A DNA stretch of 64,000 nucleotides from Candidatus Dadabacteria bacterium. GTDB lineage: Bacteria > Desulfobacterota_D > UBA1144 > Nemesobacterales > Nemesobacteraceae. The notes below the pieces were generated by a model. It ran no database searches. It worked only from the letters and a program-made list of their open reading frames with translations, and was not told the DNA's origin. The stretch spans positions 62,001-126,000 of the forward strand of contig CATOTB010000005.1 in NCBI GenBank assembly GCA_951812945.1, read 5' to 3'. Positions 7,792-16,843 of this stretch are shown here, in pieces. How positions within the stretch are numbered: position 1 is the first letter of the stretch; each line of letters opens with the position of its first letter. A program made the position numbers and the translations under genes.

Positions 7792-10290
7792 ATGAATTTT
7801 AGAACTCAGCTTGGTGTAGCTATAAGATTTTTTGCATTTCTTTTCTTGTTTGTACTCGTTTTTTCCATAAATGCGGTTGCGCAAGAAGGACAGGATGAGC
7901 AAACGGAAAATCCCAGTGCGGTAGAGGGAGCCAGTTACACGCTCCAGAGAATGGTTGTGACCGCTACCAAGCGTGCCCAGCTTGCCCAGGATGTGCCCTT
8001 TTCCTTAAATGTTCAGTCAGAAGAGGATATCAAACGCCTTAACACAACTAACTTGGAGGATCTTTCCCGCAACGTGGCCGGGCTCTCCATACAGAACCTA
8101 GGTCCGGGCCAAAGCGTGGTTACGATCCGTGGCGTTTCTTCCGGACAGATAGTGCGGGATCAGCCCGGCGTAAAAGAACAGGTGGGTGTCTATCTTGACG
8201 AAACCCCTATATCTTTATCGCTTTTTACTCCTGACATTGATCTTTTTGATCTGAACCGGGTGGAAACCCTCCGGGGACCGCAGGGCACTCTCTTCGGATC
8301 AGGCTCGATCGGCGGCACCGTTCGCTATATAACCAATCAGCCGCTTTTAGGTGTAAACGAGGTTAAAGTTGAGATTGACGGAAACTATCTTGACGAAGGT
8401 TCTCTTGGGGGTCATCTGAAAACTGCCCTCAATGTTCCTCTGGGCGATGACGCGGCCGTTCGTCTGGTTGCTTACGGTACCAGATACGGCGGTTTCATCG
8501 ATGCGCGCAAGGAAGGGGGAACCGTGGATGAAGATGTAAACGACGGAGACCGCTTCGGCGGGCGCGTTGCCCTTTTGTGGGAGCCGACCGAAAACTTGTC
8601 CATAACCCCGCGCGTTGTATATCAGAAAATTGATCTTGGAGGTTTTAACCGCCAGGAGGTATTTAACCTTTTTGCAAACCCCTATACTGATCCCGCGATA
8701 CGTACCCCGATTACTCTTGGGGAGAGGGAACAGTTCTTGCTGCGTGACGAGGACTTTGAAGATGAAACTTTGATTCTAGATACGGTAGTGGAGTGGGAGA
8801 TAGAAGATATTTTCGATGTGACCTACTCGGCAAGCTATATAAACCGCGACATTCTGGTCAGCCGAGACAGCAGTGCGCTTACCGGAAGCGTGGGCGTAAG
8901 CCCCTTCGGTGGGTATCCTCCAATGTTAGGACCCGATCCCAATCCCTTTACTTTTCCAGAGGATAAAGTATCAATTCCTGGTAATCTGCGCGATACTACC
9001 GATTTGGAGCAGATGACCCATGAGCTGCGCTTGAGTTCAGGTGATGACAGCGCACTTCAGTGGCTTGCGGGTGTTTTCTACGCGGATGTGGAGCGTGACT
9101 ATTCGCAGCGCAACCTTACTCCGGGTTATGATGCTCTTGCTCTGGAACATGTTCTTAGCAAGCTTGGTGCAACGCTTTCAGATGTTAGCAATGGGTTTCC
9201 CGATATAGATTCTAACTATAGTTCCGAACTTACGTACGACTTAAGGCAGGTAGCGATTTTTGGAGAGGCTACCTATGCGTTGCTTGAACGTCTGGACATA
9301 ACAGCCGGTCTGCGCTGGTATGACTGGGAAGAGGATAAGACTTTCAAGTCAGGCGGTGTTTTTTCCAATAGTGATGCTCAAAATCAGGATACAACAGTTT
9401 CCTCCGACGGATTTACGCCTAGATTCATGGTGAGCTACGATGCTAACGATAATGTCACAGTTAATGCGCAGATTTCCCGTGGATTCCGTCTCGGCGGAGT
9501 GAATGATCCTCTTAATGAACCGCTCTGCGGAGACGATTACGATACTTACAGGGGTTATCAGGAGTTTGAGGACGAGACTCTCTGGAACTATGAAGTCGGT
9601 TTTAAGTCCTCTTTTGAGAACGTTACGCTCAACGGCTCGGTTTTTTATACCGATATTGATAATCTGGGTGTAAACGTTGACGCAGGACCGTGCTCTTCCC
9701 GGGTTACGATCAGCGTACCGGAGTCTCACACGATGGGAGCGGAACTTGAGCTGTCTATTCAGCCGACAAGATCTTTGCTGCTTGCTTTTGCCGGAAGCTA
9801 CCTGGAAGCGGAGTTTGATTCCACAATCAGGACGGCAGACGGGAGTGCCGTGGTTGAAGGGATAGAAGAGGGTAACAGAATACCTTCGGTTCCTGACTGG
9901 CAGTTATCGGGGTCTGCGACCTATACTCTTCCAGGTCTTCTGAGCGCTAGAGAAAGCTATATATCTGGTTCATGGCAGTTCGTGGGCGACAGCATCACGC
10001 AGTCAGGTGATCAGGTGCCCGGCAATGAAGTCTTCACGCATGATCTTCCATACGCCGGTATTCCCGCCGACCAGACTACTGAGGTTGATCTGCTGCTCGA
10101 TTCATACCATCTGTTTAACCTTTCCGCGGGCCTGGTCTATGAAAACATCGAATTCACGGCTTACGTAAAGAATCTTACGGATGAAAACGTGGAGCTTTCA
10201 TTTGACCGTGAGCGGGGAGGACGGGCCCGTCTTGCTTACAGAGTTGGACAGCCCCGTACTTTCGGCGTGGTTACACGTATGCGCTTCTGA
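7792..10290 (+). CDS. TonB-dependent outer-membrane receptor
   Basis: An 832-residue outer-membrane active-transport receptor. I choose the ATG at 7792 because GGAGG (7779-7783) precedes it and a normal signal peptide follows (hydrophobic core FFAFLFLFVLVF, cleavage after AVA); earlier in-frame starts would only add a non-hydrophobic leader. A TonB-box-like MVVTATKR comes next, then the plug with VETLRGPQGTLFGSGSIGGTVRY, then a 22-strand-type barrel ending in an aromatic residue (VVTRMRF). The substrate is unknown: it could be a siderophore, a vitamin or a carbohydrate. It stands alone; no periplasmic-binding or permease genes adjoin it. Confidence 0.93.
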   Translation: MNFRTQLGVAIRFFAFLFLFVLVFSINAVAQEGQDEQTENPSAVEGASYTLQRMVVTATKRAQLAQDVPFSLNVQSEEDIKRLNTTNLEDLSRNVAGLSIQNLGPGQSVVTIRGVSSGQIVRDQPGVKEQVGVYLDETPISLSLFTPDIDLFDLNRVETLRGPQGTLFGSGSIGGTVRYITNQPLLGVNEVKVEIDGNYLDEGSLGGHLKTALNVPLGDDAAVRLVAYGTRYGGFIDARKEGGTVDEDVNDGDRFGGRVALLWEPTENLSITPRVVYQKIDLGGFNRQEVFNLFANPYTDPAIRTPITLGEREQFLLRDEDFEDETLILDTVVEWEIEDIFDVTYSASYINRDILVSRDSSALTGSVGVSPFGGYPPMLGPDPNPFTFPEDKVSIPGNLRDTTDLEQMTHELRLSSGDDSALQWLAGVFYADVERDYSQRNLTPGYDALALEHVLSKLGATLSDVSNGFPDIDSNYSSELTYDLRQVAIFGEATYALLERLDITAGLRWYDWEEDKTFKSGGVFSNSDAQNQDTTVSSDGFTPRFMVSYDANDNVTVNAQISRGFRLGGVNDPLNEPLCGDDYDTYRGYQEFEDETLWNYEVGFKSSFENVTLNGSVFYTDIDNLGVNVDAGPCSSRVTISVPESHTMGAELELSIQPTRSLLLAFAGSYLEAEFDSTIRTADGSAVVEGIEEGNRIPSVPDWQLSGSATYTLPGLLSARESYISGSWQFVGDSITQSGDQVPGNEVFTHDLPYAGIPADQTTEVDLLLDSYHLFNLSAGLVYENIEFTAYVKNLTDENVELSFDRERGGRARLAYRVGQPRTFGVVTRMRF

Positions 10291-10437
10291 TAGAGAGAGT
10301 TCAATTTAATTTAAGGCGTTCTGAACTGTGCATGGAACTCAGAGTGTCTTGAATTCGGTTTCAAGGCTCGGATCTGGGAATTGTAAAAAGGTTCTTAGAG
10401 AGTTTATAAAAATGATAACGAATCATCACGCCGGTAC

Positions 10438-10629
10438 TCAGTGAAGTACTCTTCTTTCTTTCTCATCTCCGAGAATTTCTTCTGAGTCGTCATCGTAATA
10501 AAGGTAGTTTACTTCTTCGAAGAGTTCGTCAAACTCATCAGCGAATTCATCCTCAAATTCATCTTCTTCATCAAACACATCTAAGGGGTAATTCGGGTTT
10601 TCATCTTCTTTTTTGATAAATTTGAGCAT
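10438..10629 (-). CDS. Very acidic 63-residue protein, unknown
   Basis: I do not recognise this protein. After a short basic start (MLKFIKK) it consists mostly of Asp and Glu (about 26 of 63 residues), with three aromatic residues in a NYLYYDDD patch. A clear GGAGG five bases before the ATG supports translation. It lies 101 bases downstream of the NagD-like gene on the same strand, at the end of the sigma-54/PTS cluster. Such proteins may mimic nucleic acid or bind metal or basic proteins, but that is only inference. Confidence 0.65.
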   Translation of the reverse strand: MLKFIKKEDENPNYPLDVFDEEDEFEDEFADEFDELFEEVNYLYYDDDSEEILGDEKERRVLH

Positions 10630-10730
10630 GGTTGCCTCCGGCGGGAAAAATTTCTATCCAAACACTACACCCCGGTTACTAAAAGTCAACAGCCCGAGAT
10701 TAAGTCTCGGTTAAGGGATGCGGTCCACTC

Positions 10731-11549
10731 TCATTTATGATCTGTTCCTTGCCGCGATCCTAAAAGAAAAGAGATGTTCTCCAGGATAAAATCGGGCGTT
10801 ATTTCATTGTTCCCAAGGTCGGTCTTTTTAGTAACTCCGCTCAGCACAAGCGCCGTACTGTAACCCGCTTTTTTCCCTCCGGCAACGTCGGTGCTGAGAC
10901 TGTCTCCGACTAGAAGGGTTTTTTTTGTCGGTGCTACCCCGCTTTCTTCCAGGAGATCAAACATGTATCTCTCGGGTTTTCCAGCCGTCACAGCCTTCTT
11001 TCCCGACGCGGCTTCTACTGAAGCGAGAAGGGCTCCTGTCGCAGGAGCCCGGCCGTGTTCGCAGGGATAGAAGTAATCTGCGTTCGTGCCGATAAAGCCT
11101 GCCCCGTTCCCGATAGCTATGGAGGCGGTTTTTATTTCCTCGAGGTTGAATTCAGGATGGCTTCCCATAACCACGAGGTCTGCACCGAGAGAATTCTCTC
11201 CGTAAAGCTCAACCAGTCCGGTTCTCCGGACCTCGTTTTTCAAGTAGTCACTTCCCATTATGAAGACAGTTTTCCATTTTTCAGAGGGTGTTTTTTCCTT
11301 TATGAGAGAAACGGTTGCCATGGGGGAAGTTACAAACTCGCTATCGTATGATTCAATTCCGAGCTTGCTAAGCTTCTCGGCATAGTCCGAGGGTGACCGA
11401 GAGGGGTTATTAGTTATGAAACGTATGCCCTTTTTATTCTTCCTTAATGTTTCAAGCACTCGGGGGGAGTCGCCAATGGTTTTTTCGCCGGAATATATAA
11501 CTCCATCTAGGTCAAAGACAAAATGATCAAACGAATTTTGAAAATCCAT
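10731..11549 (-). CDS. HAD-superfamily phosphatase, NagD/type IIA family
   Basis: A 272-residue HAD hydrolase. Motif I is FDLDGVIY (near residue 12), motif II ITNNPSRS, the conserved lysine sits in TAGKPERYMF, and motif IV is LLVGDSLSTDVAGGKKAG. The large C2-type cap between motifs II and III places it with NagD, phosphoglycolate and p-nitrophenyl phosphatases. These enzymes dephosphorylate small sugar or nucleotide phosphates; the exact substrate is not predictable. It follows the 107-residue unknown gene by 36 bases in a minus-strand run. Confidence 0.9.
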   Translation of the reverse strand: MDFQNSFDHFVFDLDGVIYSGEKTIGDSPRVLETLRKNKKGIRFITNNPSRSPSDYAEKLSKLGIESYDSEFVTSPMATVSLIKEKTPSEKWKTVFIMGSDYLKNEVRRTGLVELYGENSLGADLVVMGSHPEFNLEEIKTASIAIGNGAGFIGTNADYFYPCEHGRAPATGALLASVEAASGKKAVTAGKPERYMFDLLEESGVAPTKKTLLVGDSLSTDVAGGKKAGYSTALVLSGVTKKTDLGNNEITPDFILENISFLLGSRQGTDHK

Positions 11550-11585
11550 AATCGAGGCCGGGAATTTTACGGGGGAGGGTACTTT

Positions 11586-11909
11586 TTATCCCCAGATATT
11601 CTTTTTAAGCTCTTCCTGAAGCTGGGAGCTATAGTCTGACTTCATTATCTTGATCAGCTTGTTCTCCCTGTCTTCGAAGAACTCAACCCCCATGAAAGAA
11701 AGTATGTCAAACGCCGCTCTTTTATACCCTTCGTAGAATTCTTCTATTTCCCCTGAAGCCCTGACGGTCTTTGAATCGAGATAAAGGGCTATTGCCGCGA
11801 GTTCATCCTGTATTTCGGGGGATATCTCGATCTTGAATCCCTCGAGTTCACCCTGAAGGAGGTGATTTGTATACATTTCGATTACGGAGTCAAGCGTATT
11901 TACGTCCAT
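11586..11909 (-). CDS. Conserved-looking helical protein of unknown function
   Basis: A 107-residue protein I do not recognise. It is predicted mostly helical, mildly acidic, without signal peptide or membrane segment; notable stretches are MYTNHLLQGELEGF and FEDRENKLIKIMKSDY. It lies 23 bases after the mannose-type EIIA gene and before the NagD-like gene in the same direction, so it is probably co-transcribed with the PTS regulatory cluster. Codon use looks like that of its neighbours. Confidence 0.75.
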   Translation of the reverse strand: MDVNTLDSVIEMYTNHLLQGELEGFKIEISPEIQDELAAIALYLDSKTVRASGEIEEFYEGYKRAAFDILSFMGVEFFEDRENKLIKIMKSDYSSQLQEELKKNIWG

Positions 11910-11932
11910 TTCAGCATCCTCTCCGGCGTATT

Positions 11933-12343
11933 CTAACCGTTTTTATTAAGAAGTTCACTTGCCACTATTATGTTATCTCTTCCCGCCTTAGCCGCGAGCC
12001 CCACCGCTTCTTTGAGAGTAGTTTCTTCCTTAACAGTGCCGAGTTTTAGGAGCATAGGCAGGTTTACCCCTGAGATTACCTCCATTTCGCCGCTCTCAAG
12101 AAACATCAGGCTTATGTTGGAAGGTGTTCCTCCGAACATGTCGGTTACAAGCAGTATTCCGTCTCCTTCGTCAACGGTATCAACTGAAGCTCGTACCTTC
12201 TTTTCGAAATCCTTGGAGTCTTTCGAAGCGTCTATTGAGACCGCGGTCATCTTGACTCTGGGTTTTTCAGGCAGAATGAAGTTTACGGCCGATATAAGCT
12301 CCTTCGCGAGCTCTCCGTGTGTGACCACTACTATGGAAAACAT
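11933..12343 (-). CDS. PTS EIIA component, mannose family
   Basis: A 136-residue EIIA-Man domain protein (MFSIVVVTHGELA at the N terminus). His9 in VTHGELA is the expected phosphorylation site, and DMFGGTPSNIS is the family signature. No EIIB, EIIC or EIID genes are present, so it more likely serves regulation through the nitrogen PTS than sugar uptake. It follows rapZ by 7 bases, the order seen in many proteobacteria. Confidence 0.93.
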   Translation of the reverse strand: MFSIVVVTHGELAKELISAVNFILPEKPRVKMTAVSIDASKDSKDFEKKVRASVDTVDEGDGILLVTDMFGGTPSNISLMFLESGEMEVISGVNLPMLLKLGTVKEETTLKEAVGLAAKAGRDNIIVASELLNKNG

Positions 12344-12350
12344 AGGATTT

Positions 12351-13211
12351 TTATAGCTTATTTATATCCCTGTGTCTAATAATCGCGGAGTATTCGGAGA
12401 GTTTTTCGCTCAGAGCGCCCGCTATGACTACCGAGCGGTGTTTCCCGCCGGTGCAACCTATTCCCAAGGTAAGATATGATTTTCCTTCCTCGGAATATTT
12501 CGGGATCAAAAAGCGCAGAAAGGAACACAGCTTTTCCAGAAACTCCTGCGAAGCTTTATCCGACATAACGAAGTCCACGACTTTGTCCGTGGTTCCGTCA
12601 AGATCTCTTAGGGATTCGGTAAAATGAGGGTTTTTCAAAAAGCGAACGTCAAAAACCAGATCCGCGTCTTCGGGAACTCCGTACCTGTAGCCGAAAGAGA
12701 GAAGCGTAAGAAGGGGAGTCTGCTTGTTGTCGGTTGTTTCGGCAATCTTGGCTACAATCGCCTTTAAGTCGTGAACACTGAGAGTGGTTGTGTCTATGCG
12801 GTTGTCCGAGAGTTCGCGTATGTTCGATAAAATCCGCTTTTCCTCGGATATCCCCTCGGGAAGGGGTTTCTCTGCCCCAAGCGGGTGAATTCTCCTTGTC
12901 TCCTTGTATCTTTTGACAATGGCCTCATCCGAGCATTCAAGAAAGACAAGGTCGACTCTTTCGGCCGATTCTCTTATCTTCCCCAGCACTTTTTCGAAAT
13001 CATAAAGCGTATCTTTTACCGGTATGCGTATGTCAATGACTACGACCGCCTTTTTTATCTGAGTAAGAGATTTTCCGCAAAGATCGATAAAAGAAAAAAG
13101 AAGCTCGGGAGGTAGGTTGTCTACGCAGAAAAAGCCCAGGTCTTCAAGTGCTTTCGCCGCGGTGCTTTTTCCCGAACCGGAGAGCCCGCTCAGTATTATT
13201 ATCCGTTCCAT
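12351..13211 (-). CDS. rapZ: RNase adapter / nucleotide-binding protein RapZ
   Basis: The ATG at 13211 gives a 286-residue protein starting MERIIILSGLSGSGKST, with Walker A GLSGSGKS at residues 9-16; the longer open frame upstream is an overlap with hprK and is not coding. Conserved segments DVRFLKNPHF and GIGCTGGKHRSV match the family. In enterobacteria RapZ binds small RNAs and controls glmS mRNA decay; in other phyla it is a nucleotide-binding protein of uncertain role. Its start overlaps the hprK stop by one base (TAATG), which suggests coupled translation. Confidence 0.95.
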   Translation of the reverse strand: MERIIILSGLSGSGKSTAAKALEDLGFFCVDNLPPELLFSFIDLCGKSLTQIKKAVVVIDIRIPVKDTLYDFEKVLGKIRESAERVDLVFLECSDEAIVKRYKETRRIHPLGAEKPLPEGISEEKRILSNIRELSDNRIDTTTLSVHDLKAIVAKIAETTDNKQTPLLTLLSFGYRYGVPEDADLVFDVRFLKNPHFTESLRDLDGTTDKVVDFVMSDKASQEFLEKLCSFLRFLIPKYSEEGKSYLTLGIGCTGGKHRSVVIAGALSEKLSEYSAIIRHRDINKL

Positions 13212-14140
13212 TATTCCCGAATGCCGGAGGGAATCTCGATTTTTTTGCCGGTTTCCTTCAGTATCTGGTTTCGCACCGCCACGTCTATTACCGATGCCAT
13301 ATTCCTGCCCGGACTCACCGGCAGTATCGTGTACGGCAACTCTATGTCCAGTATGGAGTATGTCTTTGTATCCATGCCCAGACGATCGTATTCCGTCTCG
13401 GAGTTCCACTGGTGAAGCTCTATAACTATGTCGATTTCCCTTTTTTCCATAACGCAGGTGGTTCCGAAAAGGTCCTTTATGTTCACTATGCCTATTCCCC
13501 TTACTTCCATAAGGTACCTTATGTTCTCTGGACCCACTCCGACAAGCGTCTGAGAGCCTATTTTCCTTATCTCGACCACGTCGTCTGCTATAAGCTTGGA
13601 ACCCTGTATTATAAGATCAATTGCGCATTCGCTTTTGCCGATTCCGCTTTTCCCGAGGATCAGAACTCCCATGTGATGCACATCCAGAAGTACTCCGTGA
13701 ACCGTTATCCGGGTTGCGAATTCCTCGGCGAGCAGTTCATTCAGAATGGTTATGAATTTCCCCGTGCCCAGTGTTGTGGTAAAAAGCGGTATCTGTTTCC
13801 TTTCAAAATGGTCGGTAAAGGCTTTCCCCGGGCGAGCCCCCTTTGAGAGTATGAAACAGGGAATATCGTTTGACAGGAGATTCGTTATTATCTTTTTCTG
13901 AGTTCCGCCGGGAAATCCGTTTATGTAGGAGATTTCAGTTCTGCCGAGTACCTGTATGTTTCCCTCCTCGAGCTCTATTCTTTCTTCAATCATTCTCAGT
14001 CCCGGCTTTTTGGCGCTCGGCGAGATTATGCGTCTTTCAAAACCCTTTTCTCCGAGGACGGGTTCAAGGCAGAGTTTCTCTCCGAACTTTCCGTAAAAAT
14101 CCCCGACTGATAGGGAGTGATTATTTTCAGAGTTTTTCAT
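13211..14140 (-). CDS. hprK: HPr kinase/phosphorylase
   Basis: Phosphorylates and dephosphorylates a serine on HPr or its nitrogen-PTS counterpart. The ATG at 14140 (MKNSENNHSLSV) is preferred, giving 309 residues; it overlaps the end of ptsN by 14 bases. Walker A is GKSGIGKS, preceded by TVHGVLLDVHHMG, and the HprK signature EVRGIGIVNIKDLFG follows. No HPr or EI gene lies in this window. The C-terminal tail is basic (LKETGKKIEIPSGIRE). Confidence 0.95.
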   Translation of the reverse strand: MKNSENNHSLSVGDFYGKFGEKLCLEPVLGEKGFERRIISPSAKKPGLRMIEERIELEEGNIQVLGRTEISYINGFPGGTQKKIITNLLSNDIPCFILSKGARPGKAFTDHFERKQIPLFTTTLGTGKFITILNELLAEEFATRITVHGVLLDVHHMGVLILGKSGIGKSECAIDLIIQGSKLIADDVVEIRKIGSQTLVGVGPENIRYLMEVRGIGIVNIKDLFGTTCVMEKREIDIVIELHQWNSETEYDRLGMDTKTYSILDIELPYTILPVSPGRNMASVIDVAVRNQILKETGKKIEIPSGIRE

Positions 14141-14591
14141 CTTCTTCAATAAGCAGGTTATAAATCTCAGAAGCCTCTTTTGAGGCAATCAGTTTAGATC
14201 TCACGCCATCTTGCCCGAGTATTCTGGATATTCGCGCAAGCAAGGTTATCCGAGTTTCCGTGGGACAGTTCTCAGGGGTTATCAAAACGGCAAACAGATG
14301 GGTCTTCTCTCCGTCTAGTGAGTCAAAATCTACCCCAGTTTCGCTTCTGGCAACTGCTATGGTTATATCCGGAATATCAAGAAGCTTTACATGCGGAATC
14401 GCTACCCCGGAATCAATCGCGGTGCTGCATAGCCCCTCCCGTTCAATCAGAGTCTCGCTGAGTCTCTGCACGTTAAGCCTGGGCAGGGATTCTGCGACTT
14501 TTTCTGACAGCTCCCGCAACACATCCGGTTTTGTAGTCGAAACGAGTTCGGGAAATACGGAATTTTTTTCCAGGCATTCCGAGATTTTCAC
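14127..14591 (-). CDS. ptsN: Nitrogen-PTS EIIA protein
   Basis: A 154-residue EIIA-Ntr/fructose-type domain. His67 in GVAIPHVKL is the phosphorylation site. In other bacteria PtsN links phosphoenolpyruvate and nitrogen status to regulation of potassium uptake and other targets. Here it stands between hpf (16 bases upstream) and hprK (overlapping), the classical rpoN-hpf-ptsN order. No fructose permease is nearby, which supports a regulatory role. Confidence 0.94.
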   Translation of the reverse strand: MKISECLEKNSVFPELVSTTKPDVLRELSEKVAESLPRLNVQRLSETLIEREGLCSTAIDSGVAIPHVKLLDIPDITIAVARSETGVDFDSLDGEKTHLFAVLITPENCPTETRITLLARISRILGQDGVRSKLIASKEASEIYNLLIEEDEKL

Positions 14592-14607
14592 TTTTCTTTT
14601 TCCGCGT

Positions 14608-15150
14608 TCAGGGGGTAAGAAGTCCTACCTTTTTCGAATCGGTTTTCTTGTAAACAACATTCATTTCAAGAGTCTCGCTGTTTCTGAAGGCTACAAAATC
14701 CTCTTCGGACGCGTCAAGCTGAAGCAGCGCCTCCGCAACGCTCATGGGCTTGGGGCTCAGAAACTGGTGATCCACTCTCAGGTTGTCTTCCTGCTCCGCT
14801 CTCTGTTCGCGCGCCGCGGAAGGAGTCTTTGAGATCTTTCTTCTTCTCAGAGTCAACTGCTTGTCCGTCCTTCTTCGCAGTTGCTTTATGATAGTGTCGA
14901 AAAGCTTGTCTATGGCGGAGTGCATTTCCTCCGTTTCTACTGAAGCGGATGCTTTTAAGGGTCCCGAACTGATAGTTATTTCCGCATTGTTTCTGAGTTT
15001 TTCCGCCGAAAGAAGTATTTTTGCCTCTGAAGGGTTTCTCTCAGGGTCTATGTACCTCTGGAGCTTTGGCATTTTCTTCATCGCGTAACGCTTTAGGTGC
15101 TCCGATTTTCTTCTGTCGGGAATGTTTTTCGTGGTGATATCGATTTTCAT
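14608..15150 (-). CDS. hpf: Ribosome hibernation promoting factor, long form
   Basis: A 180-residue protein. The N-terminal S30AE domain (about residues 1-100, MKIDITTKNI start, EITISSGPLKASASVE) binds the 30S decoding region, and the C-terminal domain (about 125-180, FLSPKPMSVAEALLQLD...FVAFRNSETLEMNVVYKK) is the dimerisation part found in long HPF that makes 100S ribosomes. GGAGG lies ahead of the ATG, within the last codons of rpoN, so the two genes are tightly linked. Confidence 0.94.
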   Translation of the reverse strand: MKIDITTKNIPDRRKSEHLKRYAMKKMPKLQRYIDPERNPSEAKILLSAEKLRNNAEITISSGPLKASASVETEEMHSAIDKLFDTIIKQLRRRTDKQLTLRRRKISKTPSAAREQRAEQEDNLRVDHQFLSPKPMSVAEALLQLDASEEDFVAFRNSETLEMNVVYKKTDSKKVGLLTP

Positions 15151-15153
15151 GGT

Positions 15154-16575
15154 TCAAACCTCCTTTGAGAGTCTTTTTGATGAACTTGGTATGCCAAGTG
15201 TTTTTCTGTATTTTGCAACCGTTCTTCTCGCGACTTTTATGTTCTTCATGGAAAGTATCTTGGATATGTCTTCATCTGAGAATGCGCATTCGGCCGGTTC
15301 CTCGTTGACTATCTCTCTTATCATTGATTTTATCTTCTCAAGCGAAATCTTTTTTCCGTTCGATGAGTGAACTGCTCTTGAGAAAAGTTTTTTAAGCTCT
15401 ATTACTCCCTGGGGGCATTGTATGTATTTTCTGCTAGTTATACGGCTCACGGTTGATTCGTGAATGCCCACGGTATCAGCCACGTCCTTTAGTCTCAGGG
15501 GTTTTATGTGAGCATTGCCATGGTCGAAAAATTCCTTTTGCTCGTTTACGATTTTTTCCATCACCTTGCGTATTGTGGTTTCCCGCTCTTCGATACAGCG
15601 GACGATTCTCTGGGCAACCTCGATCTTCTCCCGCAGGTAGTCCGTGGTTTCTCCCGTGAGGTTAGCGCGGTCTGCGAGAATTTTTCTGCAGTAGGAACTT
15701 ATCCTGAGTTTAGGAAAACTTCTGTTTGACTGCATCTGAAGGTCATCTCCCACCTTGTACACGTAAAAGTCGGGAACGATGTTTCTGGCTGCATCCTTGG
15801 TGTAATAAGGGCGCCCCGGCTTGGGCTCAAGAGATGTTATTACGGTTTCGATCTCCTTTATCTCTTCTCTGCTTAATTCAAGTTTCGAACAGATATTGTC
15901 ATAGTCTTTTCTGCCCAGATCGTCGATATGGTTTTCCACTACCCGCACAAGCGAACTTTCCCTTTCGTAACCGAGATCCATAGCCTGCGCGGCAAGACAC
16001 TCGGAGAGGGAGCGGGAACCGATCCCGACGGGGTCAAACGTGATGCGTATCTTCTCGGCGATCCGTGCTACTTCCGCCATATGATCTCCATCCGCCGTGG
16101 ATGAGTCTTTTCCGTCAAGCAGTTTTGCTATTTCCTCAAGTTCAATCTCAAGGTATCCGTCCTCGTTTATGTTTCCGATGATAAGCGAAGCTATCTGTTT
16201 TTGCCGTTCGTTTAAATCAGTCATTGAGAGTTGCCAGTGCAGGTGCTCAAACAGGGAATCCTGATCGGGAATCTGGTTTTCCCATTCCGCCGCCTCGTTT
16301 ATCTCCGCGGAGACCTCTTCGGGCATTGGGTAGTCGGTTTCTGTCGGACCGAGTTCATTCAGAAGGGATTCTCCTAGGTCTTCTTTCTCCGTCTCGGCGG
16401 ATGGGTCAGGGTCTTCTTCAAGGGCCGGGTTCTCTATGAGCTGCTCTTCAAGGTATTCCCTGAGCTCAACTGTGTTCATCTGGACCAGGCTTAGGAAAAG
16501 CCTGAGATGCTGGGTGAGTATGAGCTTTTGCTTCTGTACGACATTCGGGGTCTGCGCAAGACCGATTCCGCTCAT
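15154..16575 (-). CDS. rpoN: RNA polymerase sigma-54 factor
   Basis: Alternative sigma factor that recognises -24/-12 promoters and needs AAA+ activators. I choose the ATG at 16575 (MSGIGLAQTPNVVQKQKLIL) because GGAGAG precedes it and the region I start is typical; this gives 473 residues. Region I is Gln/Leu-rich; a helix-turn-helix reading LKDVADTVGIHESTVSRITSRKY is present; the RpoN box ARRTVAKYRK lies near the C terminus. It heads the hpf-ptsN-hprK-rapZ run. No enhancer-binding activator is encoded in this window. Confidence 0.97.
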   Translation of the reverse strand: MSGIGLAQTPNVVQKQKLILTQHLRLFLSLVQMNTVELREYLEEQLIENPALEEDPDPSAETEKEDLGESLLNELGPTETDYPMPEEVSAEINEAAEWENQIPDQDSLFEHLHWQLSMTDLNERQKQIASLIIGNINEDGYLEIELEEIAKLLDGKDSSTADGDHMAEVARIAEKIRITFDPVGIGSRSLSECLAAQAMDLGYERESSLVRVVENHIDDLGRKDYDNICSKLELSREEIKEIETVITSLEPKPGRPYYTKDAARNIVPDFYVYKVGDDLQMQSNRSFPKLRISSYCRKILADRANLTGETTDYLREKIEVAQRIVRCIEERETTIRKVMEKIVNEQKEFFDHGNAHIKPLRLKDVADTVGIHESTVSRITSRKYIQCPQGVIELKKLFSRAVHSSNGKKISLEKIKSMIREIVNEEPAECAFSDEDISKILSMKNIKVARRTVAKYRKTLGIPSSSKRLSKEV

Positions 16576-16843
16576 TAATCCATTTCTCTCCTTTTTTGTT
16601 TCCCGACTCCCGTAAAACCAACCCATTTAAATTATAACACCATTTGACTCTTTATTTAATCTTCACTCTCCAGGACTATACAGCGTTAATCAGGGATTGG
16701 TGCGCTAAGAGTGATTGTTCAGAGCAGACTTCCTCAGGTTGCGTTGCAGTCGTAGGGGGGTTTCGGGATACTAATCTGCTAAGCAGTAGAGCAGCCTGAA
16801 CGCAAGACTTAGGTCACGAGTTTGCTGGATAGAGGAGGCCGGA

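Noticed and set aside
10411..10430. Fur-box-like TGAT-N5-ATCA repeat downstream of the TonB receptor
   Set aside because: It lies after the 3' ends of both neighbouring genes, matches the Fur consensus poorly and controls no start.
13212..13409. N-terminal extension of rapZ by 66 codons
   Set aside because: It overlaps hprK out of frame and the family starts at MERIIILSGLSGSGKS.
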